DNA of 64,000 nucleotides from Phoronis australis (lineage: Eukaryota > Phoronida > Phoronidae), in NCBI GenBank assembly GCA_002633005.1, contig NMRA01000457.1:259119-323118 (forward strand), written 5' to 3'. The translations under genes and the position numbers were made by a program. This document shows positions 40,401 to 52,400 of this stretch, one piece after another; position 1 is the stretch's first letter, and each line of letters opens with the position of its first letter. A model generated the notes under the pieces. The model had not been told where the DNA came from. It searched no databases and saw only the letters and a program-made list of their open reading frames with translations.

Positions 40401-43400
40401 GGGATGTGGTATGTTTGGCATGGCCAGCCATTATTCTAGAGGGATGTGGTATGTTTGGCATGGCCAGCCATTATTCTAGAGGGAATTACTTAGCAGTGTG
40501 ACGGCTGTTGACAGTGTTTCAACTCAAATTTGGTGACGCACCTTCACCTTCTAATATTTGATACAAGACAATTTTGGTCAATCTGTTTCCTCCATCCCAA
40601 AAAGAAAAGAGTAAAATTTCACAAGAATTCCTTTTGGTATTCAACATGGCATCTTATGAAGTGGTATTGCAACACCTATTAGCCACAAAGGCACTTCTCA
40701 ATACATAAAGCAGTATACCAACATGTAATCTCAACATCACCCAGTCAGAATGTTTGATTGTTATTTTCCAACCATACATAAATCTATCACTGTGCTACAC
40801 CTCGTTGCATTTGGAAAGAAGAGTACGCTAGTCTCAAAATGTGTTTAAGCTGTACACACTGCGTCATCAGATGTCTGACTGAATTGCCAAAAATAAATTT
40901 TACACGAAGTCCACCCCTAGTTTGGCCGAGTCTGGCAGAATTCTGTAGAAATCTGTCCAGTTCACTTTGAAAACTATTGTCACAGCTATAGGTATATTCT
41001 CACAGACATAATACTTTTGCTCAAGTGAGATTCGATTATTTTTCAGAAAATACTTATGTGTATGGTAAGACTGAATTCACACATTTAGTGAAACAGGCCA
41101 GAGGTGTTACTACCCCCTTTACCAAGGATTCTGAGAAATTAGGGCTTGAATACTACTAGTAAAAGAATTTCTTTTTTATGTTTAGGAATGGGGAACAGTG
41201 ATGACTGTTAAGTTGCTTTTGCACTAGAGTTAGTCCGAACTAGTCTGCAGTCGGAACATATTTTAGATCAGTATGATAACACACCGTACCAAATTGCTAC
41301 CTTTTTCACGTGCTCGAACCGACATCTCACCCTCCTAACTTTGAAGCTCCTTCGTACTAAACACGAGATGTCGCTAGGCTGTACCAAGATGGGGATCCAA
41401 CAACCAATTGCCACTTCTATTAATTTTGAGAATGTTTAAATTTACGACTGAACAGTGAGTAAGCAGAAATAGCAGAAATGACGCGGAGAATTCTGCACTC
41501 GAGAGATAATTTGGATGACTGAGCAAAATAGTCCAGACCAAACCTTTCGCATTGCGCTTAATGTAATCGGACACACTTTGGTTCGCTCAGCCTTTTCGAG
41601 CATCCCAACTTCAGTTATTGTAGTAAATTTAGACCAGACAAGAATCTAAATCACCTTTCACATTAGGTTTAAATTTCTTGTGTTGGATAAAGAATGGGAG
41701 TCCACCGTACTAATTCCATAATGCGAAAGGCTCTTAAGTTATATAGAACAGCACAATTGGAATTATTACTTAATTAATATACACCTTAAGAATTTGTTGG
41801 GAGCCTGCATCTTGATTTTGAATACTGCTCTTGTCTGGAATATTCACTAAACCAGGGATGTTTGTAATATTATACTTGGACTTGATTCAGTCTGACAGCT
41901 CAGCCAAGTCAAGCTGCTAAGACTTCTGATTGGCCAGTAAGCCAGAGGTCGCTATAAAGAACTAATCGGGTGTTTTTGCTGGTGAATCACAGTGAATCAA
42001 GTGCAGTCAATGATTGACGAGGAATGGATTTTTTTCGAGTTACTTGTTAATCATCTATAAATAAAAATGTTTAGTTGGCCTTGTTTACCCACATGACCAT
42101 GAAAATGATGACTGTTTTCTTAAATTGATGTGATATTAACATTTCATGTTGTTACAGAGCCTGCCACATGCGCTCCAAATCAGTTTATGTGCCACAATGG
42201 GGTGTGCATTGGAAGTAGCAAAGTTTGCAATGGTGTGTCTGAATGCAATGATAGCTCTGATGAAATAAACTGTGGTGGGTGTTTACGTTTTATAAGGCGT
42301 TTTCATTTTGTAGCATGTGAAGTATTCCCATAGATGGTTTGCTAAAATACAGCTAATGGAAAAATGTTTATTATTTAATGTCTTGGATAACGTCCGTTTG
42401 TGTTATCTTAATAATTGATTGTTTTCGAGACTTAAATCATATCACGCCATTGAGTACTCTTGTACTAAGTATGTTTCGATTATTCTTTGAATAGTTTATT
42501 TTATACTTTGATTGCTACCTGATTACCAGTCCGTTCATTAATTGGACGTATCAATTTGTTCTATTTGCTATTAAATACCACACTGCCTTCTGCCGGTTCT
42601 AGTTTTATCAGAGTTCTCTCATAAGCTCCGAAAGACACACACTGCAGTGTGGGCACACAATGTAACAGCTGCCTAATATTCATTTCAAAAACATGAATCC
42701 GTTATGTACAGTACTTTTAATCCATTTTCTCTTTTATTGCAATGAATATTAGGCGGCTGTTGCGTTGCATCATTCCGAACTTATGAGATGACCTTAGGAA
42801 GTCAGAAAGTGCAGTCGTGAATGGCATTTGCTTTAAAAAGTGATGCCAACATTCACAAATTGGTAAAAGTCCCTTGCAGGAGTCCCTCATTTTGCGAACC
42901 AGGGGGACCCATGTAAGTGACCATTTCCCACAAATATTTGATCGAGAACAATATTGTCATAGTTAATATGATTTTGTCATGATACCGTAAAAATATAGAA
43001 TTATATCCTGCACTGCTTCTTGATGACTTCTACTTCAAATCTTTGAGCTGTTCTTCCTCAATTTCAGATAAATCCAGCCCATGCTATTTGGATAACGGTG
43101 GCTGTGACCATAAGTGTACAGGCACGCCACAGGGATCAAGCTGTTCCTGTAGAGTTGGTTACTCCCTGGCAAATGACAGCAGGACGTGTGTTGGTAAGTG
43201 TAGGTACCACATCTGGCTGCCGCTCTATCAAATGTTGTACACCCCATATCAGTTAAGGCACTCGTATTTAAAGTTTTTATTGGCACACAATTCTTCCAAG
43301 TCATTCGTGAAGATGGTTGTTCAGCATAAATATGGCGTGCGGTAGAATTTTATGATATTTCGTTATTGTAAACATCACAGAATCATTTCGCAGCCCCATA

Positions 43401-46400
43401 CTTACGGTACATGTTAAAGGTAATGTACAAAGTGGGGTTTTCTTGTCATGACAGCCAATTTTTTACTGCAAAAATGCATTTTACCCAAAACGTTGAACGT
43501 TTAAACGCAATACTTATTTAAATGTTTTGGAATCCTTAATGTGTTAGTCCAGCTTTAGTTAGCTTAGATTGAAAACTTTGTTTGTTTACCATTGCTTCCT
43601 CGTACACGTTGATCTTTCCCTTGTAGATATGAATGAGTGTTCAATAGAGGGCGCCTGTAGTCAGGTCTGTAAAAACACACAGGGTTCATTTGTGTGTGGG
43701 TGTGTGTCTGGTTACCAGCTCCGACCCAATGGTAGAACGTGTAAGGCTCTTGGTAAGTGCACGCTGACATAATGAGGACAGTGATGACAAGTCTTCCATA
43801 TGAAAGTTATGCAGGACTTCATACCAATTTCCATTAATGGGTCATGTGACCATGTCGTATGAGTTGAACTTAGCGAAAAATAAAGGTACATTCATAGTGA
43901 AACCATAGTAACATTAGCATGCTCGATTGTTATTACTTTTCAAGAGGAAAGCTGAAAACGTTATGGTTACAGTTTTGTTAATTACGATTTTGCATTTATT
44001 GTGTGTAACTTTTGAGTTTTTTCAAAGTAGTCCTAATTTTATTTCCCCTCATGCAAAAGTGGAACATTTAAGAAAAAATACCTAACTGAATTTTAGCAAG
44101 AGGCTAATCACAAGCGCACGCGTTTAGAGTGATATATCCATACCCAGTCAATCAATCTTCATGTGTGCACTTGTGATTAGACTTGTGCTACTATTTTGAC
44201 TAAAGAGCAACATTTTCAACAGAATTTTGACCTATTTTTTATTTTTTATTGTCAATTTTCATTAATGGTACTAGTGAAACTCTTGCAAATCTATCTGTTA
44301 TCAGTAATGTGTGAGAATTCTGGTTTCTGATTGCAAGCCAAATTACGCAGAGTTGTTGCAGTTGACTTATTTGTTTCAGGGGGTGAAGTGTTTCTCATTT
44401 TTGCCAACCGGGTGGACATTCGTAAGGTTCTTCCTGACAAGTCGGAGTACACATCCATTCTGCAGGGACTTAAGAATGCTATAGCGCTAGACTTCCACCA
44501 TGAGAGACATCTGGTGTTCTGGTCGGACATCTCCTTGAACAAGATCAAAAGGGCTTACCTGAATGGCACAATGGTTGCAGAAGTGGTGAACACTGGTTTG
44601 GAGAGTCCAGGTATTTATCGTTTTTATTTTTATTGTGTATGACTCTCAGCATTTAGGTCATATCTTACCGTTTACCATAAAAGCTTCAGCGCTTCTTTTA
44701 ATTGTTACAAGCATTCATGATCTCGCCGAAGAACCTCAACCTCATCAGCGTTATCTTGCTTTCGATTATACCGTTATGTCAATTCCTCAGTTACCGGACA
44801 TTTTTGTCTGACAATTCTGGCTATATCTTTTAATCTGATTATTGAAAATTTAAATTGTGCTTTGTAGTGCCTATTTTGTCTAGCAAGTTGTCTTTTGACA
44901 GTCACATATCATTGCTTTCTACCTGTAGATGGCGTAGCTGTAGATTGGATTCACAACAAACTATTCTGGACTGACTCTGGGACAGCTCGGATAGAAGTGT
45001 CAAATCTGGATGGATCGCATCGCTCCGTGCTGCTATGGAAAAATTTGGAGAAGCCTAGAGCCATTGCAACCCACCCACAGAAAGGGTGAGAGTTTCCTAA
45101 ATACCTGAATTTTGGATATTATCATCACTCCAGTTTTACACTGGGGTGTGCCCCTGCTGTGATAAAGTACGTAACATGCCAAGAGATTTTTATTAGTCTC
45201 TAAAAGGGAGAGCTGAAAGTGATGGTTACCTGTTAACAGTTATTGTACCAAGTTGTAGGTTTTTTGTTTTCTGAAGCCTTTTTCCTTCCTACTGTGGAGT
45301 TTTTCTGGAAAATCCACCTCAAGGTGTCGGGGTAGTATCTATTGTACCCTAACAGCTGGTGTATTTTTGCCGATAAGTAAACCTATCTAATAATTTGTTC
45401 CCTGATATCTGTGGATCCCCCCAAATATTAGGGCTTAGTGCTATGAAACCTTGTTGAGGACTTAACCCTAGAAAACATTTCAACACTTTAGATTTCAACA
45501 TTTCTCAAAATATGTCGTGCAATTGGGTCAATTTTCAAGTGCAGTCTATGAAGTTTGATGGTTTCTGGTCCAAAACTGAGTTTTTAGCTCGTGTCCAGAA
45601 GCCTATGACTAGTACAAATGCTCAATTCTGTTACAACCGGTGATGCCACAGCCTTTGTTCCCAGACTCATCTTCTGGACCGACTGGGGTGAGCTATCAAG
45701 AATCGAGCGTTCAACCATGGATGGCAGTCAACGCAGCATGATCGTCCACACATCGCTGTTCTGGCCCAATGGACTTGCCATCGACTACGCCTCGGACAAG
45801 ATCTACTGGGCAGATGCCAAACATCATGTAATCGAGTGTGCCAGCCTGGACGGATCACATAGACGGACAGTGATCGACCAAGGTTTGCCACATCCCTTTG
45901 CCTTGACGTTGTTTGAGGATGAGATTTACTGGACAGACTGGCACACAAAGAGTATTAACAAGGCTAACAAATTTAGTGGAAATGACGTGGAGACAGTGAC
46001 TAGCAGGCTTCACTTCCCTATGGACATACACACCTTCCACCCTCAGAGGCAGCCGAGAAGTAAGTTTTACATTAAAAATCATGTAAATAATGTAGGAGAT
46101 TGAAAGTTTCATTGATTTCTGTTAAATTTAAATGCACGTCTCTTATGGTGAGACAAATTTAAATGCACGTCTCTTATGGTGAGACAATCTATGGTTATTT
46201 TGCGCTTGCCTACATAAAGGAGTAATTATTTCCATAATAAAATATAAAACCCCTCACCTTAGCATGACCAGTTTCAGTCATGTTTTAAATTGAAAGAATT
46301 GTGTAAAGTTTATGGAAGAATCTTGACAAACTCAGAAGGCTAATAATGACAGTGTCTGTTTGTATTCATTGCTGCTTTTTATTTTGCTTGACTGATGGTT

Positions 46401-49400
46401 AGGATTGAAGTAATGTTCCAACCTCCATGGGTTTCACGAAATCTAGGATATGCAGTGAAAGTTGGAATTTTGTGATAAGCGTGTGCCAAACGAGTGCCAT
46501 TCATCCCTAAAATGGTTTTCACGCTGTTCCTCACAAGTCATGTAACAACAAACAGACGATTTCCAGTGGAGAAATGGATGAAATAAAATTGTACACCTTC
46601 TGCAAGACAAGTGAAAGTGAAATCTTAAAAATAAAGCACTATAATTTTGTTGTATATTTTAACTCAGTTCTCTGTGTCGGCTTATAACAGTTTTGAGAAA
46701 AAATGAACAGATTTCTGTCAAGTAAAATAATATTGTTTATTTTTGTTTAATAAGTGCAATGCTTTTAGTGCTTATTTCAGATAAACTCAAAATGATTTCT
46801 GGAAAGTATCGTAAAACTTTAGTCACAGAAATTTAATCTTAGGCTCCCTTTTCACAATTGCTGAAAAAAGTTTGCGCCATTTTATTATGAGTGCATCACA
46901 GTCATAATTTGTACAATTATCTCGGTTACTAGCAGTTTTGTTTATTTATCAGAGACTTTGCACTGTTGCTCAAGTGATATTTGATTATTATTCAGAAATA
47001 GTTGTGTGGAGCGTAAAATCAAATTTTAATCTAAAATCACTTGTTATGAAACAGACCCTGGCATTTTGATTACTCAGAGGTATGCACTCACGATGTTACA
47101 TTTAGTTTTGTTAACACAATATCTATCAATCAACCTAATGTTTGTGGCTGTAGTGACGTCTGTCTGAAGCACTCCATACCCTACAGTGGCCTAGATATTT
47201 TATTATGCCTTTTAATAACCATCCAGGCATCAACCACTGCGGTCCGCACAATGGTGGGTGTAGTCACCTATGTCTGCCTAATACCCAGAGCTACAGCTGC
47301 CGATGTCCGACAGGCTTCCAGATGACTAGAGACGGGAAGACTTGTACAGAGAGTAGGTTATAAACACATAAACACTGAGTGTCACCTTCTGTAGTAGGCA
47401 CCAGCTGATGTCTCGTTAATGGAATATGCTCAGAATGAGAGCACTCTTTTGTACACACAGTATCATAAATGCTCACAATAGATGATCAGCATGGCATAAA
47501 AAATTATATCAACCGTTAATATTATTTCTTATCAACTGATACATCTTATGATACCGTCCATAGGAATTCATAGAAATGGTTTATATGAATTCATACAAAG
47601 AAGTTAATCTTATTGTACATTATGATCTACAAAAACTGTTTGTGTGTGGACTGGTCTATAACATCTGGTATAATGATAATTCTAGATATGAGGGACTTTT
47701 TGGTGTTTGCCCGGAGGACTGATATCCGTCGCATCTCATTTGACACGGAAGACCGGACAGATGTGGTGATCCCCTTGATGGGACTAGAAGCGGCGGTGGC
47801 CATAGACTGGGACAGTAGTAGGGATGAGATTTATTGGAGTGATGTTGCCACGGATACCATCAGCAAGGCGCGCTGGGATGGCACTGGACAGGAGGTAATG
47901 TTGTCATGGGGGTGGGGACCGTTGTCGTGGGAGTGGGGACCACCATCAATTGCTTGATATTAAAGATGTCTCTTGACCGAAAACTGTAAAACTCATGAAC
48001 TGACTAGCAGTCTTTGTGTCAACTGAAAAGTATGTGATGGTGCCCACTGTTAGCAGTACACGATAGATGGCTCTGGATTCTGTGAAAATAAATTCTCAAT
48101 ATCTTACAATAGGTATCCCGGTTGAGTTGCAGGTTTCAGCATATCTTAGGAAAAAACAAAGACAGTGCAAAACTGACGAGTCACTGCAGTTTTCTCAAAA
48201 AAGTGAGAAGAGGATATTTTCCTTCTCTGTCATGTTTGTGTAAGTTATAAGGCAAGCAAAGAAGTGTATTGTAAAGGAATGTCCTTAATGAAAATAAACA
48301 CAGAATTATAGGTTTTCTGGGAGTCTTTTGGATTTCTGAATGTCTTAGATAAAATAATTTAAAAGTACAAAACTGACAAGTCATTGATAGCAATTTGCTG
48401 TAGAAACATTGATGAGAATCTTGTGTCGTGTCGGTGCAATTATTTGCCTCAACAGTTTCCCTCTAGTGTCCTGCGTTTTTGTCCAAAACTTATTGGTCAC
48501 TGTACAATGTGTAATTTCTGGATGGTTTAGACTATCTCTCTATAAGCGTTCTTGTCTTGTGGTATTATTCAGTGCTCATCAGTTTTGTTTATATTGTCTT
48601 TACAAGACCAGAATTCTTGGTTAGTGTTGATGTTTCGTCTCTTTTTAGCCCATCATCAGAAATAGTCTGGAGAGCGCTGCCGGATTGGCTATTGATTGGG
48701 TGACGAGGAAAATGTACTGGACGGACGACGGCAAGGACATGATTGAGGTCGCCAATATGGACGGCACTGTACGGAGTATCTTGATTGGGGAGAACTTGGA
48801 CAGACCACGTGACATCATTGTTGAACCTGTGACTGGGTGAGGATAATTAAAGTGGGAATGTGTCATGACTGTTATGAGCTCACCACTGCAACAAGCATAC
48901 CAAGAGTTAATGCACATTGCTCAGCACCTCAATGGACTCACTGTCTAGATACGCAGCCTGCAGCCTTTCTGTTTAGGTTTGGCAGTAATCAAATCAAGAA
49001 AGTGTCGTAAACGTCACATTATTTAGCTCTTTCATTGTCATAATCAGGCAAGACCATCGAGCATGGACTTTCATTAGTTCTTTGGGGCTGTGCCAGTAAG
49101 CAACAATGTTGGCGTTTGCCGTGTCTGGTGGAATTTTAGCGCCCCTTTATTCGTTATGTTGACTGTAGGGGACTGATGCTTCTTTTCTTGAATGCACTCC
49201 AACATTCACGGAGTCGCCATTTTAGTAGTGAGCCTCTTTTGAGATTAAAAACAATGCATTTGAGACATGAATATAACGAGGCACGCTAACAGGTCATGCT
49301 TTGCGGTGTGATTAAGCACAAAATGCAATGTTTTTAAAACTCTAAAAAGAGCCTCAGTTTTAAAATGGGGATTGTGTGAATAAGGTGTATATAGCTAAAA

Positions 49401-52400
49401 AGACAACTTGAAGGTACATTTTACTGTCAGTATAAAAACAAGGATTTTGTATAAGCAGAGTAGACCATAAGGTTGAAAGGTTTGTGTTAAATTTAGTGTG
49501 TGAAAGGAAGGCTTTTGTCTTTTTCAATAATGCAACCAGAGGTCTAGCCAATGGCACTCGCTAGTTTAGGATGTTGTAAATTACCTTGCAAACCAATAGT
49601 AGTGTAATACCTTTGTTTAGAGCTGATATCTGTATTATCAGATCCTTTTATTGCCATCTTTAACTATGAAATTATCTAACGTGAAACTATGAAGAACTTA
49701 ATATTCATCTAAATGTTGAGGGAGTCATTTATGATTGCCTAAAACCAGTTTGAAGTTATGGCCGCAGAAATAACCGATCAAAACATCAATCATATTGTAA
49801 ATACTAATCAAGATGTATGTTGGTGTAGACGGAGAGATTTTAGAAATGATGGAGTTACCTGCTTCAAGTTTTAAGCTACAGGACCTTCACCAGTGACTGA
49901 CTCACTTGTTTTTTAGGTACATGTTTTGGACAGACTGGGGCGATTATCCTAGGATTGAACAGGCCGGCATGGACGGCTCTGAGAGAAAAGTTCTTGTCAG
50001 GTCTAATCTGACGTGGCCCAATGGACTTGCCTACGACTATGATGACAGCAGGTTGTACTGGGTGGATGCTGGGATGCAGAGAATAGAGTACTGGGATATT
50101 GGAGGTCAGCATAGACAGGTATGCAGGTCTTCTAAGTTCTTTGCAAGCTGGGTTAGCCTTGAAAATGGCTGTCTTGTGTGTGTTTGGAAAAAGCTTTAAC
50201 ATAATTTATGTTTCCAGGCAGCCCTCTCCATATTGATAGAAGTGGCGCTTTGCCATGCGAAATATACCATAAAGCTTCATCATATAAGTTGTGATTTCAA
50301 CAGAAGTCAGTCTCTGATATGAGTTGGAGGACTGGGTGTCCTGAAATTAACAAGTGCCTGGATTCCAATACCAACTGAATCTCCGACACTAGTTGGATCT
50401 ACATTTTTGTAACTTTGGAAGGCACAATTTACATATAGACAATTGTTATCTCAAGTCTTTAGTTAGAGCTTGTTTATTAATAATTACCGGGTTACTACTG
50501 CATGACATCTCTTTTATACACCGGATCTGTTGAATGCACAGGCATCTATTGTGAGCTTCATGGCTCAGTCAAGGTTGGAGCTTAGTAGTATTTAGTCTTC
50601 AGGATTCCCACTTAACATAACATTTAATCCCTTATTTGACCACACATGGTCAAAGCTCAGACCGTTATCTGTCACTCCGTTGGACATGTCGCTGTTGTTA
50701 CCAGATGGTCATCTCCTCTGACCTGCCTCATCCTTTTGGCCTGGCTGTCCATCAGGACCAGATCTACTGGACGGATTGGATATCCAAGAGCATTAACAAG
50801 GGTAACAAGCAGGATGGTAGCAATAGAAGGGTGGTGAGGGCCAACTTGGACAACCTGATGGACATTCATATGTTCCACAGGAGGAGACCGCGAGGTGAGT
50901 CTTGATGGGGGATTTCAGTTGGTGTGCTGGTTTTAAAAGTTACCTAAATCTTGAAAATTTTGGGGGAACATGGCGCAAAGAAAATGTACCAAAGGCATTT
51001 CACAAAACAAAATCAGGTAAAACAAATTACAGTCCTGATTAAAATTCATCAAGCTTTTTACTGATAAGGCTACTCAGTGCTTAAAGTAGATATTATCTTA
51101 TTCAGGGTTTGTCTATGTTATTCAAGCTTGAACGAGAGCCTTTGGGCCTACATTTAATAAGCCGCATGCTATGCTTGTATAATTTTGCTAGCAATGTGGT
51201 AGGCGTCTTTATTTCAGCTCACCTGAGTCTTCAGCATGAGGACCATTGTTGCGCATGCACTGGTCATGAGATATGTTCAACTTGATGACTTGTCAGTTGG
51301 GAGAATTGGTCAAAGATACTCAGCTTGAATTGCGCTTCTGATGAATAATCTTATTCAAGCTTCCACTGAAATGTTTATCAGGAGACGAAGTTTTCTTAGT
51401 TTACAATTCAATGTTTAAAAAAGGTAACTGGTCCACTTTTGCGAGATATTTGACAAGCCTGATTTGTCTTCTGTTGTTGAGCAGCAGCCTTTTTAAAGCC
51501 TACCTTGAACACTAACACAGTCACGTGAATTTGGTGTGAATATGTTGAGTATCATTGTGAGCGTGCCAATGCAATGAATTGCCTAAAGTATCCTACTGAA
51601 TGATTAGCCTTACTGACTTGCGCTTGTCTACATCACTGCAAGTCCTTATATAGTGTTCCCTCCAGACCTCTATTCATTACACCACTTTTGGCCTTTCGTT
51701 CGTTGTTCTTTGATGTACTATTAATTAATCTTGATCACGGTTGATCAAATTTAGCTATCAATTAATGTTACGTAAAATTGTTTGTGTTTGCAGTGACCTC
51801 TGTGTGTAACATTGACAACGGTGGCTGCAGTCATCTGTGCTTGTTGTCGCCAAAGTTGGAGGGTTACAGCTGTTCGTGTCCCACTGGTGTACTGTTGAAG
51901 TCGGATGGTAGAACGTGTAATAATGGTGAGATTGGCATGCTGCATGAGTCGGCTAAGTGCAGCTATGAATTGGTTTTCCCAATTATAATGCCACACAGAG
52001 TGTCAGTTAGGCTTCGCTGCATTGTTACAAATACTCCCGTCATTTAGTGATACCATTACTGTAGTAGATCTTTTTCCATTTTTCTGTTTTGTTGACAAAT
52101 ATGACAAACATAAAAGTTTACTTCTCAACGTTGTGTCCTGAATTATTGAATGTTTAGTGCAAATCAATTTTGCCATGACGATTCTAGATTCAGATGCAAT
52201 CAATCTTTTCCAGTCATTCCTAATGAAATGCGGTCATTTTATGACCAATTTCTCACTGTGTTAAAATCTTCTGAGTTGCATTCCAAGCAAGAAAGGAATT
52301 ATGACGAATCTAATGGAGGTCATTGATTGCATTTGATGCTAGATTTCTCTCGCTAAAATGGTCTCTGATATTTGGAAGATGATTCTTTTGATGACTTTGT

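Larger units (their letters stand above)
34208..44379. other. LRP4 introns 2-11 (between listed exons)
   Basis: Introns from 34208 to 44379, all phase 1. Repeats seen: family D at 36340-36590, family A at 38560-39055 and 43790-44100, a MITE-like element at 41215-41731, the splice-site minisatellite at 40361-40480, and a two-copy 26-bp repeat near 39340-39390. The 123-residue frame at 36604-36975 has no recognisable domain. Confidence 0.5.
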
